A stretch of DNA of 29,820 nucleotides, from contig JBGSKF010000103.1 in assembly GCA_041741375.1 (NCBI GenBank), positions 1-29,820 of the forward strand. Direction: 5' to 3'. This document shows positions 1-9,034 of this stretch, in pieces. This DNA comes from OFTM291 sp041741375 (GTDB lineage: Bacteria; Gemmatimonadota; Gemmatimonadetes; Gemmatimonadales; GWC2-71-9). The position numbers and the translations under genes were made by a program. Below the pieces are notes generated by a model. It saw nothing but the letters and a program-made list of their open reading frames with translations, ran no database searches and was not told where the DNA came from. Position 1 is the first letter of the stretch, and each line of letters opens with the position of its first letter.

Positions 1-594
1 GCGCGCACCCAGCTGGCCCGCACCGTGGTCCGGGCGCCGTTTGCGGGGGTGGTGAGTGAGCTCCCGGTCCACGCCGGCGACGTGGTGCAGGTGGGGGCCG
101 AACTGGTAACCCTGGTGGACCCGGGATCTCTCCGCCTGGAAGCGATGGTGCCGGTGCAGGCGCTCCCCACGCTGTCGGTGGGAACCCCGGTGGATTTCGA
201 TCTCGTGGGTGCCCCCGGCCGGCAATTCGTGGGGAGGGTCGAGCGCATCAACCCCGCTGTGGATCCCGCCACCGGCCAGGTTCGGCTGGTGATCGGTATC
301 GACAACCGCGAGGGGCGCCTGGTGGCCGGGCTCTTTGCCCGCGGCCGGGTGACGACCCACCTGGAAACGGTGCTGGCCGTCCCGGCCAACGCAGTCAGCC
401 TGACCGGTCCGACGCCGGTGGTTCGGCGTCTCCGCGAAGGCCGGGTCGAGGAGGTCGCGGTGATGACAGGAATGACCGACGCCGTGCGGGAGTTCGTGGC
501 CATCACGGCGGGGCTCATCCCGGGGGACACGGTGCTGGTCGGGTCGGCCCAGTCCATCGCGGTCGGCACACCGGTCCGGATCCGGAAGGAGTAG
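1..594 (+). CDS. RND efflux periplasmic adaptor (membrane fusion protein), 3' part
   Basis: The reading frame is open from base 1, so the gene starts upstream of the window; only the last 197 codons are present. The adaptor links an inner-membrane RND pump to an outer-membrane channel in the periplasm. The visible part begins in the lipoyl/barrel-sandwich domain (segment LARTVVRAPFAGVV, then a glycine-rich V-HAGDVVQVG turn). It continues through a beta-barrel domain (EAMVPVQALPTLSVGTPVDF) and ends in a membrane-proximal domain (VLAVPANAVSLTG, then a VEEVAVMTG strand), the usual HlyD/AcrA order. Its stop is 3 bases before the GTG of the RND pump gene, and the SD-like AAGGAG of that gene lies within its last codons, so the two are co-transcribed. 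The GTG at 25 is internal, not a start. Confidence 0.9.
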   Translation, partial: ARTQLARTVVRAPFAGVVSELPVHAGDVVQVGAELVTLVDPGSLRLEAMVPVQALPTLSVGTPVDFDLVGAPGRQFVGRVERINPAVDPATGQVRLVIGIDNREGRLVAGLFARGRVTTHLETVLAVPANAVSLTGPTPVVRRLREGRVEEVAVMTGMTDAVREFVAITAGLIPGDTVLVGSAQSIAVGTPVRIRKE

Positions 595-597
595 CCG

Positions 598-3500
598 GTG
601 TTCCTCGCCGACAACGCCATCCGGCGACCGGTCCTGACCATCGTGGCCATGGTGTCGCTCGTCGGGTTCGGCTTCTTCGCGCTGATCACCCTCCGCACCG
701 ACGAGTTCCCCGATGTCGCCCCTCCCTACGTCACCGTGGGCCTGGTCTATCCGGGAGGTGCCCCCGACGTGGTCGAGACCGAGGTGCTCGACATCGCCGA
801 GGAGGCGATCGCGGGAATCTCCGGCGTCAAGAAGGTCATTGGAAAGGCGGAAGACGGATTCGCCTCGATCCAGGTGGAGTTCGAATTCGCCAAGTCGGTG
901 AGCGAAGCCACCCAGGACATCCGGGATGCGCTCTCCGAAGTGCGCAATGAGTTTCCGCCCGAGATGGAAGAGCCGATCATCCGCAAGCTCAACGACACCG
1001 ATCGGCCGATCGTGTCCCTCGCCCTGTCCTCCACGGTCCTCGGGCCTCGCGAGCTGACCCGCATCGCCGATCCCGGGATCACCCGGGAATTGCGCTCCCT
1101 CCCCGGCGTCGCCGAGGTGCTGGTGTCGGGACAGCAGGAGCGGGAGATGACCGTGGAACTCTCCCCCGAGGCGCTCCAGAGCGCGGGGGTGAGCGTGGCG
1201 CAGGTGGTGCTGGCGCTGGAGGCTCAGAACCTGGCCGCCCCGGTGGGCCGGATCGACGGTGCCCTGGACGAGCGCTCGATTCGGCTGCAGGGACGCCTCC
1301 GCACCCCGGAGGAGTTCGAATCTCTCGTCGTGGCGTCGCGCGGGGGAACCTTGATTCGACTCGGCGACCTGGGGCGCGCCCGGGACGGCGCCGAGGAGCC
1401 TCGATCCCTGGCCCTGTTCAACGACCGGGAGGCGATCGGGATCGACGTCAAGAAGTCCAAGGGCTACAGCACGACCGCCGTGGCGGACCTGATCCTGGAG
1501 CGCCTCGACGTGGTGCGCTCGCGCCTGCCCGCCAACGTGGAGCTGAACCTGGTCCGGAACGCGGGCGACCGGGTGGCGGCGTCGGTGGCCAACGTGCAGA
1601 AGGCCCTCCTGGAGGGAGCCATTCTGACCGTTCTCGTGGTCTTCCTCTTCCTGAACAGCTGGCGCTCGACGGTGATCACCGGGCTGGCCCTGCCGGTGTC
1701 GGTGCTCGCCTCGTTCATCGCCGTCTGGGCATTCGGCTTCACCCTCAACACCATGTCCTTGCTGGGCCTCTCCCTCGCCATCGGCATCCTGATCGACGAC
1801 GCGATCGTGGTGCGGGAGAACATCGTCCGGCATGTGGCGATGGGAAAGGACCATCGCACCGCGTCGCACGACGGCACCGACGAAATCGGTCTCGCCGTCA
1901 CCGCCACGACCTTCTCCATCCTGGCCGTCTTCATCCCGATCGCCTTTCTTCCGGGGGTCGGGGGCCAGTGGTTCAAGCCTTTTGCCCTGACGATCGCGGT
2001 GTCGGTCCTCGTCTCCCTGCTCGTCTCCTTCTCGCTCGATCCCATGCTCTCCGCCTACTGGCCCGATCCGCACCTTCCGATGGAGAAGCGTTCCTGGATT
2101 TCGCGTCGCCTCGACCGTTTCAACGTCTGGTTCGATCACCAGGCGGGTCGCTACCGTCGGGTGATCGCGTGGGCACTGGACCACAGGGTGGCGGTCGTCT
2201 CCCTGTCGCTGGCCTCCTTCGCCCTCGCCCTGGCCCTGCCGGCTTTCCGTCTGGTGGGCGTCGGCTTCATGCCCCTCGACGACCGGGCGGAAGTGAACGT
2301 GCAGATCGAAACTCCGCCGGGGTCCAACCTCGCCTACACGCGCCGACAGGCCGAGGCGGCCGCGGCGATCATGCGGTCGCGACCGGAGGTGCTGTACACC
2401 TACACCACACTGGGCGGGGGAATCTCCGAGGCGGTCGATGAGGGAAACATCTTCGTGCGACTGACGCCGAAGGATGAACGCTCTCTGTCCGCCGAAGACT
2501 TTGCCGCGTGGGTGCGGCGGGAAGCGGCGGCGATCAGCGGAGCAACGCTCGCAGTCTATACCAACGACTTCGGGGGTCGCCGGAAGCAGCTGCAACTCGA
2601 GGTGCGCGGGACGGATCTCGCGGCCCTGTCCTCGGTCGCAGAGCAGATCCGAACCGAGGCTTCTCAGGTGCCGGGGGTGGTGGACCTGGCCCTCTCCTCC
2701 AAGGGGCAGAAACCTGAACTGACCGTGGTGCTCAACCGCGGCCTGGCCGGCACCCTGGGCATCACCGCCGGACAGGTGGCCCAATCGCTCCGTCCCGCCT
2801 TTGCGGGCATCGACGCCGGCGACTGGATCGACCCGTCCGGTGAATCCCGCGACGTGATGGTCCGCCTCGCCCCCGAGGCCCGGCGGCGGGCCCGGGACCT
2901 GGCCCAGATTCCCCTCGTTCTCCCAACCTCTCCGGCCGGCGCCACGGGCCAGGCACCGGTGACCATCCCGCTCGGTCAGATCGCCGATATCACCGAGGGT
3001 CTCGGCCCCGCGGTCATCGATCACCTGAACCGCGATCTGGTGGTCATTGTCGGATGGAACGCCTCGGGGCGGCCCACCGACCCCGTCATGGAGGACGTGC
3101 GGGCGCGGGTCGCGGGACTGACCCTGCCGGCCGGAGTGACCGTCTCCGTCGGGGGAGATGCCGAGCAGCAGGCGGAGGTGTTCGGCAGCATCTTCCTGGC
3201 CCTCGGCGTGGCCGCGATGCTGATGTACCTGATCCTGGCCATGCAATTCGGATCGTTCCTCGATCCCCTCGCGATCATGCTCTCCCTGCCGCTCTCGATG
3301 ATCGGGGTGATGCTGAGCCTGGCGATCACCGGCCTCACGATCAACATCATGAGCCTGATCGGTGTCATCCTGCTCATGGGGATCGTGGCCAAGAACGCAA
3401 TCCTCCTCATCGACTTTGCCAAGTGGGCCCACGAGCGGGATGGACTCCCCCTTCGCGAGGCCCTGATCGAGGCGGGCGCCATCCGCCTCCGGCCGATCCT

Positions 3501-3756
3501 CATGACCACCTTCGCCCTGATTGCGGGAATGATCCCGATCGCCCTGGGAAGCGGTGAGGGGGCCCAGTTCCGTTCGCCTCTCGGAGTCGCGGTAATCGGC
3601 GGTGTCATCACCTCCACCCTGCTGACCCTCGTGGCGATCCCGACGTTCTACGAGATTCTGTGCCAATGGCGGGAGGCCTGCCTCGCGATGGCACGGCGCC
3701 TCGGAGCGGCGGCTCCCCCCGCCGTCGTGGGCACGGAACCCGCCGACGCCGGATAG
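598..3756 (+). CDS. RND multidrug efflux permease, HAE1/AcrB family
   Basis: This is a 1052-residue inner-membrane pump, full length for the AcrB/MexB family. It starts with GTG, preceded by AAGGAG 6 bases upstream. The N-terminus (FLADNAIRRPVLTIVAM) is the standard TM1 start. The two large periplasmic loops are present, as is the proton-relay pair D400-D401 in TM4 (ILIDDAIVVREN) and the TM10 lysine K932 (GIVAKNAILLIDFAK), so the pump should be proton-coupled and active. The Asp pair in TM4 fits hydrophobe/amphiphile (HAE1) exporters rather than heavy-metal (CusA) pumps. It forms an operon with the adaptor upstream. No TolC-like gene follows, so the outer-membrane channel gene is probably upstream of the window or elsewhere. 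Substrate cannot be told from sequence. Confidence 0.95.
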   Translation: MFLADNAIRRPVLTIVAMVSLVGFGFFALITLRTDEFPDVAPPYVTVGLVYPGGAPDVVETEVLDIAEEAIAGISGVKKVIGKAEDGFASIQVEFEFAKSVSEATQDIRDALSEVRNEFPPEMEEPIIRKLNDTDRPIVSLALSSTVLGPRELTRIADPGITRELRSLPGVAEVLVSGQQEREMTVELSPEALQSAGVSVAQVVLALEAQNLAAPVGRIDGALDERSIRLQGRLRTPEEFESLVVASRGGTLIRLGDLGRARDGAEEPRSLALFNDREAIGIDVKKSKGYSTTAVADLILERLDVVRSRLPANVELNLVRNAGDRVAASVANVQKALLEGAILTVLVVFLFLNSWRSTVITGLALPVSVLASFIAVWAFGFTLNTMSLLGLSLAIGILIDDAIVVRENIVRHVAMGKDHRTASHDGTDEIGLAVTATTFSILAVFIPIAFLPGVGGQWFKPFALTIAVSVLVSLLVSFSLDPMLSAYWPDPHLPMEKRSWISRRLDRFNVWFDHQAGRYRRVIAWALDHRVAVVSLSLASFALALALPAFRLVGVGFMPLDDRAEVNVQIETPPGSNLAYTRRQAEAAAAIMRSRPEVLYTYTTLGGGISEAVDEGNIFVRLTPKDERSLSAEDFAAWVRREAAAISGATLAVYTNDFGGRRKQLQLEVRGTDLAALSSVAEQIRTEASQVPGVVDLALSSKGQKPELTVVLNRGLAGTLGITAGQVAQSLRPAFAGIDAGDWIDPSGESRDVMVRLAPEARRRARDLAQIPLVLPTSPAGATGQAPVTIPLGQIADITEGLGPAVIDHLNRDLVVIVGWNASGRPTDPVMEDVRARVAGLTLPAGVTVSVGGDAEQQAEVFGSIFLALGVAAMLMYLILAMQFGSFLDPLAIMLSLPLSMIGVMLSLAITGLTINIMSLIGVILLMGIVAKNAILLIDFAKWAHERDGLPLREALIEAGAIRLRPILMTTFALIAGMIPIALGSGEGAQFRSPLGVAVIGGVITSTLLTLVAIPTFYEILCQWREACLAMARRLGAAAPPAVVGTEPADAG

Positions 3757-3783
3757 CTCATCACTCCCTTCGACGCGACCCCG

Positions 3784-3806
3784 GCGGAACGGCGTTATCT
3801 TCCGCT
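3784..3806 (+). promoter_or_regulatory. dyad with TATCTT element directly before the ABC exporter start
   Basis: An inverted repeat GCGGAA (3784-3789) / TTCCGC (3800-3805) lies directly before the GTG at 3807. The TTATCTT between and over the second arm resembles a -10 element of the TAnnTT type. No Shine-Dalgarno is visible. The site could be a promoter for near-leaderless transcription, an operator, or a small RNA hairpin. The arms are short, so this is tentative. Confidence 0.3.
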
Positions 3807-5732
3807 GTGCCCAACACCCCCCCCCCCCGTGCAGCATCTCCTCCCGCCCCCGAGGCGGCCGGACTGACCCCACCTCCGGTTCTCACGACGGCCAAACGGT
3901 CCCTCTCTTTGTCGGCCGTCTGGCGCGAGGCCCGGGAACTGATCTGGACCTACCGGCGCCGGCTCGCCCTCGGCATGGTGCTCATGGTGGTGAGCCGCCT
4001 CGCGGGGCTCGTGATGCCGGCCAGTTCGAAGTATCTGATCGACGACGTGGTGGGTCAGGGCCGGGAGGATCTTCTCCTTCCCATTGCCCTGGCCGTCATG
4101 GTGGCCACCGTGATTCAGGCGGTCACCTCCTTCTCACTGTCCCGCACTCTGGGCGTGGCGGCCCAGCGAGCCGTCACCGACATGCGCCGCCGAGTCGAGG
4201 CCCACGTCATCCGGCTGCCCATCCGGACCTTCGACGCCACCCAGACCGGCATCCTCATCTCGCGCATCATGACCGACGCCGAGGGAATCCGGAACCTGGT
4301 CGGCACCGGCCTGGTGCAGCTCTCCGGTGGGTTGCTCACGGCGGCGATCGCGGTCGGGGTCCTCTTCTATCTGAATTGGCAACTGACGCTGTTCACCTTC
4401 CTGCTGCTCGCCCTGTTCGGGGGGGGAATGGCCTTCGCCTTCACGCGGCTCCGGCCGATCTTCCGGGAGCGGAGCAAGCTCCAGGCGGCCGTGACGGGAC
4501 GGTTGGCCGAATCGCTGGGGGGCATCCGCATCGTGAAGTCATACGTCGCCGAGCGCCGGGAGGACCTGATTTTTGCGAAGGGGATTCACCGGCTCTTCCG
4601 GAACATCGCCACCACGATCGTCGGGGTGGCGGGACTGGGAGCCCTGTCGGTGGTGGTCGTGGGGGCCATCGGCACCGTGATGATCCTGGTGGGTGGCCGG
4701 GCCATTCTGGGGGGGACCATGACGCTGGGCGACTTCGTCATGTACGTCTTCTTCACCGGACTGATGGCGGCCCCGCTCGTCCAGATCGCCTCGATCGGCA
4801 CCCAGATCTCCGAGGCCTTTGCCGGTCTCGACCGGATCCGTGACCTGCTTAGCCTGCCGACCGAGGACGATGAGGACGCCACGCGCGGCCCGGTCCCCGA
4901 CCTGGCGGGCACGGTGCGGTTCGAGAAAGTCTCCTTCGCCTACACCCCCGGGGTCCCGGTGCTGCGGGAGATCACCTTTGAGGCCCCTGCGGGCTCCACG
5001 ACCGCCCTCGTGGGGTCGAGCGGCTCGGGCAAGAGCACCCTGCTCAGCCTCATCACCGCCTTCAACCGTCCCGACACCGGGCAGGTGAGGGTCGACGGTC
5101 ACGACATCGCCACCCTCCGTCTCCGGGACTACCGGAGCCATCTCGGGATCGTGTTGCAGGACAATTTCCTTTTCGATGGAACCGTGGCCGACAACATCCG
5201 TTTCTCCCGGCCCGACGCCACCCGCGACGAGGTGATCCGGGTGAGCCGGATCGCGCATTGTGATGAGTTCATCCGGGATTTTCCCGAGGGATATGACACG
5301 GTGGTGGGGGAGCGCGGGGTGCGCCTCTCGGGGGGACAGCGTCAGCGGGTGGCCATTGCGCGGGCCATCCTCGCCGATCCCGCCATTCTCCTCCTCGACG
5401 AGGCCACCTCCAGCCTCGACAGCGAGAGCGAGGCCCTGATTCAGGATGGACTGCAGGCGCTCCGTGCGGGGCGGACCACTTTCGTCATCGCCCACCGGCT
5501 CTCCACCATCATGAGCGCGGACCAGATCCTGGTGCTGGAGGAGGGGACCATCGTGGAGAGGGGGACGCACGAGGAACTGCTGGCCCTGGACGGCCGGTAT
5601 CGTGAACTCTACGATCGCCAGTTCCGCATCGAGCGGAACCGCTTCATCAACCCCGGGGAGGATTTCACTCCAGAGCTTCCGAGTCCTGTCCCGAGCGGAC
5701 CGCCCCGCGGCCGAGGTCACGGCACGGACTGA
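3807..5732 (+). CDS. ABC transporter half-exporter, MsbA-like (TM domain plus ATPase)
   Basis: This 641-residue half transporter is expected to work as a homodimer in the inner membrane, exporting lipids or drugs with ATP. Residues 1-40 are a proline-rich tail. About 45-340 form a six-helix exporter domain (LIWTYRRRLALGMVLMVV; later VMILVGGRAILGGTMTLGDFVMYVFF). The nucleotide-binding domain has Walker A GSSGSGKST with K409, signature LSGGQ at 507-511, Walker B ILLLDEATSSLD with D531/E532, and the H-loop H563. The frame is open upstream into the RND gene. GTG 3807 was chosen because it is the first start in the gap after the RND stop and gives a normal family length. It has no clear ribosome site. 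Codons 4-8 contain a 12-C run (3817-3828), so slippage would shift the frame. The 50-base gap from the RND pump allows co-transcription or an own promoter. Confidence 0.92.
   Translation: MPNTPPPRAASPPAPEAAGLTPPPVLTTAKRSLSLSAVWREARELIWTYRRRLALGMVLMVVSRLAGLVMPASSKYLIDDVVGQGREDLLLPIALAVMVATVIQAVTSFSLSRTLGVAAQRAVTDMRRRVEAHVIRLPIRTFDATQTGILISRIMTDAEGIRNLVGTGLVQLSGGLLTAAIAVGVLFYLNWQLTLFTFLLLALFGGGMAFAFTRLRPIFRERSKLQAAVTGRLAESLGGIRIVKSYVAERREDLIFAKGIHRLFRNIATTIVGVAGLGALSVVVVGAIGTVMILVGGRAILGGTMTLGDFVMYVFFTGLMAAPLVQIASIGTQISEAFAGLDRIRDLLSLPTEDDEDATRGPVPDLAGTVRFEKVSFAYTPGVPVLREITFEAPAGSTTALVGSSGSGKSTLLSLITAFNRPDTGQVRVDGHDIATLRLRDYRSHLGIVLQDNFLFDGTVADNIRFSRPDATRDEVIRVSRIAHCDEFIRDFPEGYDTVVGERGVRLSGGQRQRVAIARAILADPAILLLDEATSSLDSESEALIQDGLQALRAGRTTFVIAHRLSTIMSADQILVLEEGTIVERGTHEELLALDGRYRELYDRQFRIERNRFINPGEDFTPELPSPVPSGPPRGRGHGTD
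3817..3828 (+). repeat. poly-C tract (12 C) within the first codons of the ABC exporter
   Basis: This is an uninterrupted run of 12 C, covering codons 4-8 of the ABC exporter (N-T-P-P-P-R). Homopolymers this long are prone to slipped-strand mispairing, and a change by one or two bases would throw the reading frame out right after the start. It is also a place where sequencing can err. Confidence 0.9.
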
Positions 5733-5747
5733 GAGTCCCTGGCCGGC

Positions 5748-6239
5748 TCAGGGGCCGCCGGGAACGGGCGCCGCCGGAGCCGGCGGGGGAGTGCGATTGG
5801 TGGTGGCATGATGTTCCACCATCCGCCATCGACCCTGCATCCGGCGCCACCGTGTGACATACCGCCCCACATCGTGCAGCACCAGACCGCCCGGGGGAGC
5901 AAACTCCATCAGGTATCGCCCGCGTTCCAGGGCCAGCGTGTCCTGAATGTCGAGGGACTCCACCGTCAATTCCACCCGCGCTCCCAGGCTCTCCAATCCG
6001 CGCACGCGTTTGCGGATCTCCTCCGGACCGCTGATCGTGGGGTTGTCGGGTGCGATCCACCGTCCGTCGGGGGCGAAGAGGGCGGCCACGGAATCGGCCT
6101 GGCCGGTGCTGTACCAGTAACTGAACCAGCCCGACGAGCGGACGATCGCCTCCCGGTCCTTTCCGGATCCACAGGCACTGGCCAGGAGCACCAGGGCGAT
6201 GATCCCTTTCAGGTACTTGAGCCCGGGACCATCCCGCAT
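5748..6239 (-). CDS. SnoaL/NTF2-like lipoprotein (DUF4440-type)
   Basis: This 163-residue protein has a lipoprotein signal peptide (hydrophobic stretch KGIIALVLLA, lipobox LLASAC with Cys23). The mature part has the pattern of a small NTF2/SnoaL fold: an N-terminal helix (FSYWYSTGQADSVAALFAPDGRWIAP), the 'TISGPEEIRKRV' segment, and later strands ending with WRRMQGRWRMVEHHATT. Many such proteins are annotated DUF4440 or SnoaL-like with no proven substrate. It is the last gene of the protease operon; its ATG overlaps the preceding stop (ATGA). It ends 15 bases from the convergent ABC exporter. Function unknown; the fold assignment is from pattern only. Confidence 0.75.
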   Translation of the reverse strand: MRDGPGLKYLKGIIALVLLASACGSGKDREAIVRSSGWFSYWYSTGQADSVAALFAPDGRWIAPDNPTISGPEEIRKRVRGLESLGARVELTVESLDIQDTLALERGRYLMEFAPPGGLVLHDVGRYVTRWRRMQGRWRMVEHHATTNRTPPPAPAAPVPGGP

Positions 6240-6646
6240 CAGCGGCGCACCGTCACAGCCCGGCCCGCCGGATCGAGCAGGGCGAAGGTGGTCCCGTCGG
6301 CCACCTGCTCGATCACCACGCTGTACTCCCCGGCCGCACCGACATCAGGCACTCGAATCCGGGCAACGTCCCCGTTCACCAGGGGTCCGGTCACGACCGC
6401 CCGGAACTGGGCGCCCCCGGCCACCGGAGTCCCCTCCGCCGTGAGCGCTCCCACGGGCGTGATCCCCTCCACCGGCCCCCCGCTGATTCGGAGCAGCACC
6501 GCTCCATCCGTGGAGCCGCTCCCGGACAGAACCAGGGTGATCTCACCGGCCAGGGCCGGTGGAGGGCTGGTCCGGGTGTCATCACCCCCGCAACCGCTCA
6601 CACTGGCAATCAGGCCCAGGGCCATCAACCGCCACGGGGATCTCAT
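6239..6646 (-). CDS. small lipoprotein of unknown function
   Basis: A 135-residue protein with a lipoprotein signal (MALGLIASVSGC, Cys19) followed by a short Asp/Thr/Pro-rich linker and a beta-rich body (ITLVLSGSGSTDGAVLLRISGG ... YSVVIEQVADGTTFALLDPAGRAVTV). The body resembles cohesin-type or Ig-like surface domains only in general character, and I do not recognise the family. Both ends overlap neighbours by ATGA, so it is translated together with the M6 protease upstream and the NTF2-like lipoprotein downstream. This suggests a cell-surface partner of the protease (inference). Confidence 0.7.
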   Translation of the reverse strand: MRSPWRLMALGLIASVSGCGGDDTRTSPPPALAGEITLVLSGSGSTDGAVLLRISGGPVEGITPVGALTAEGTPVAGGAQFRAVVTGPLVNGDVARIRVPDVGAAGEYSVVIEQVADGTTFALLDPAGRAVTVRR

Positions 6647-8916
6647 CGGCCCCCTCGCGGAGGATCGCTCGGGGGGGAGACTGCGGGGGTCGCAGCCCCG
6701 CCTCGTCTCACCAGAGCCAGGTAGTCACCCAGGTCAAACGCACCATTGCGATTGCCCAGGAGGTCGAGGAAGGCACTTTGGGCCTCGGAGAGCGTGGAGG
6801 CCCCGAGCACGGCCTGGAGGGCATCGGCCGCTGTGACGGCCACCGTGGGCGTGAACGTCGCCACCAGGTCGAATGGACGGCTTACGGCCAAGGTCAGGAC
6901 CGGCGCGATCGCGGTCGTGTCGCCGGTCCAGCCCGCAAAGGTCATCCCCTCCGCCGGACTGGCCGTCAACATGAGGGGAGCCCCCTCGGGGAAAAAGGAT
7001 CCTGATGGAAGGGAGCCCTCGGCGCTGGCCGCGACGACCCCGGTCCCCAACCCCGACAGCGTCACCTTGACCCGATGATCGAAGGCGAAGCGGGCCAGCA
7101 CCGTGTCGGGCGGACCACTGCGCGAGATCACGGTGTGGTTCCGAGGTTGTCCATTGGTCCATTCGAGAAACCGGGCCATGCTCCGCCCATTGTTGAAGGA
7201 CACGATCGAATCGGACCCGAGAGTCACGGTGTCGCCCGGAGGGACGAGATCTTCCAGAAAAAACCGGCTGAGCCCGTTCACCCGGACCGTGGGGCCGGTG
7301 CGCTCCACTCCGAAGCGGGAAGGGGCACGGCGGGTGAACCGGAACCGTACCTCCTGCCCGGGGAGGCGTTCAATCTGATCCACGATGAAGCCGAGGAACC
7401 GGCCATCGTCCCCGCGGGCGGAGGGGAGTGTGGTGAGGGTGAGCCGGTTGCGGCCGAGGAAGGGATAGCTGTCCCCCTGGTCCCCCCGATTGACACGCCG
7501 CCGGAGATCGTCCCGGCCGTCGGCCTGGAGCAGGACCAGACCATTCGGCTGGGCGGAGTTGATCGTGGCCAGGCGGCTGGAGACCACGTTTTGATTCACA
7601 CGCCAGAGAAGAAGTCCCGGGGCCTTGGCCTTGGCGAAGGCGGGATTCATCTGTGCCGTGTCGCTCTGGACCGCCTGACGATTCTCGATCAACAGGTGCG
7701 TCGAGGGGTCCTCGGTGGACTCGGCGAGGAAGATGGTGTCGGTGAGTTGCCTCGGACCCGTGCTGATCACCCGGTCCTCGGTCAGAGGGGCCACCGTGAT
7801 CCAGCCGAGCTGCATCAGGGACCACGCTTCGTAGGTGGCGGGGCTGTGGGGAAGCGCAAAGTTGCCGCTCCCCATCAATCCCCATTCACCGATGCCGTTC
7901 GTGGCCAGCGTCAGATCGTACAGATCGGGCAATCCAAAGGCGTGCCCCGTTTCGTGCGCTATCGTCCCGACCGGGAGGATGTCCTCGCCGCTGCAGGCGG
8001 TGTCGCCCCCGAGCTGGCTCTGAATCGTGTAGTCCTGGATCTCGAGGAAGGCGCCCGGGATGGCCTGACCCGCGCTGTTCCGGCGAGGCGTTCGGGTCAC
8101 ATAGGCGGGTCCGCCGGTCAGGCCGGACAGCACCCAGCGGTGGGACCATATTCCCGTCGCCCCCTGTCGGCATTCCCCCCCGACATTCGGCTGGAGGAAG
8201 GTCACGAAGTCCACGCGTCCGTCGTCATCCCCGGAGTTGGGGATGCCGTCGGGTCCGTCATTGTCGAACCGGTTCCAGAGGGTGTCACCCCCGGGGGCGT
8301 TGGAGAGCTTGTCCAGAACCGACGTGAGCAGGAGCCCAAGCCGGTTGACGGGACGCACCGGGCAGGTCGTTCCTCCGGTCACGCTGATACCGTTGCACCC
8401 ATCCTCGTAGAAGAAAGCCGTGGTGTCGGCCATGACGGGTGAAAAGACGCTGCCATTGAGGGTGATTCTCCCTCCCGAGAGTTCCTCGTAGAAGGTCCTC
8501 AGTGAGTAGGCACGCCCCATCGGCTGCGGGGAAAAGAGCACGTCGGTGAACTGGACGGGTGTGAACCGGACCGGTACGTCGGTATAGGCGATCAACACGA
8601 CCGGCACGAAGAACGGCCCCGCCACCACCGTGGAGGATCCGACCAGCGGGACGGCCCTCTGAAAAAGGAGCCGCGGATCGGTGTTGAGACTCGGATAGTC
8701 CCGCGCGCGCAGCAAGGATTCCCGGCGGAAACGCACCGCCTCGGCCCGGCGCCGCCAGGCACCGTCGGGCCCGAAATCGAGTCCGGGTATCTCATGGCGA
8801 ACGGGCTCCTGCCCCTCCAGGGGAGCCACCGCGAACGGATGGCCTTCCCCCAGCGTCATGGCGACAATGAGGGCAACCGCGGTGTACCACGGAGAGAACC
8901 GGAAGCGTCTGGGCAT
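6643..8916 (-). CDS. secreted M6-family metalloprotease (immune inhibitor A-like)
   Basis: This 757-residue protein has a Sec-type signal peptide (PRRFRF, then WYTAVALIVAMTLG). The zinc site is HETGH at residues 321-325, continuing as HExxHxxGxxD (D331, GLPDLYD), typical of M6 peptidases, which cleave proteins outside the cell. An N-terminal propeptide-like region precedes it. Residues about 610-690 look like a divergent InlB B-repeat (PEGAPLMLTASPAEGMTFAGW, ending DLVATF). The last ~50 residues (LLGNRNGAFDLGDYLALVRR) look like a dockerin/EF-hand-like tail. The open frame extends to 8982, but ATG 8916 was chosen because the signal peptide begins there; AGGA lies just upstream. It heads an ATGA-coupled operon with two lipoproteins and is divergent from the sphingolipid operon. 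Confidence 0.9.
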   Translation of the reverse strand: MPRRFRFSPWYTAVALIVAMTLGEGHPFAVAPLEGQEPVRHEIPGLDFGPDGAWRRRAEAVRFRRESLLRARDYPSLNTDPRLLFQRAVPLVGSSTVVAGPFFVPVVLIAYTDVPVRFTPVQFTDVLFSPQPMGRAYSLRTFYEELSGGRITLNGSVFSPVMADTTAFFYEDGCNGISVTGGTTCPVRPVNRLGLLLTSVLDKLSNAPGGDTLWNRFDNDGPDGIPNSGDDDGRVDFVTFLQPNVGGECRQGATGIWSHRWVLSGLTGGPAYVTRTPRRNSAGQAIPGAFLEIQDYTIQSQLGGDTACSGEDILPVGTIAHETGHAFGLPDLYDLTLATNGIGEWGLMGSGNFALPHSPATYEAWSLMQLGWITVAPLTEDRVISTGPRQLTDTIFLAESTEDPSTHLLIENRQAVQSDTAQMNPAFAKAKAPGLLLWRVNQNVVSSRLATINSAQPNGLVLLQADGRDDLRRRVNRGDQGDSYPFLGRNRLTLTTLPSARGDDGRFLGFIVDQIERLPGQEVRFRFTRRAPSRFGVERTGPTVRVNGLSRFFLEDLVPPGDTVTLGSDSIVSFNNGRSMARFLEWTNGQPRNHTVISRSGPPDTVLARFAFDHRVKVTLSGLGTGVVAASAEGSLPSGSFFPEGAPLMLTASPAEGMTFAGWTGDTTAIAPVLTLAVSRPFDLVATFTPTVAVTAADALQAVLGASTLSEAQSAFLDLLGNRNGAFDLGDYLALVRRGGAATPAVSPPSDPPRGGR

Positions 8917-8940
8917 CGTCCTAATGCTAATGGCTGAGAC

Positions 8941-8953
8941 TGGACTTGGTCCA
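8941..8953. promoter_or_regulatory. short dyad TGGACttgGTCCA upstream of the M6 protease
   Basis: A perfect 5-base dyad with 3-base centre lies 25-37 bases upstream of the protease ATG. On the minus strand it overlaps TTGGAC, which with TAGCAT 19 bases later could form the protease promoter. It could be an operator or chance. The rest of the divergent gap (8917-9126) holds only the putative promoter given separately. Confidence 0.25.
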
Positions 8954-9034
8954 ATTGCTTGAAAGTCATTGGGGCACAACACATTGCCAATCCTGTCGGT
9001 TCAGCGCCGCCCTCCGGACTTACCGAAAAAACGC

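Noticed and set aside
4539..5720. A 393-codon open frame on the minus strand
   Set aside because: It is antisense to the ABC exporter's ATPase domain, where Walker and signature motifs lie on the plus strand.
7075..8442. A 455-codon open frame on the plus strand
   Set aside because: It is antisense to the M6 protease, which has a signal peptide and the zinc motif. No domain is seen.
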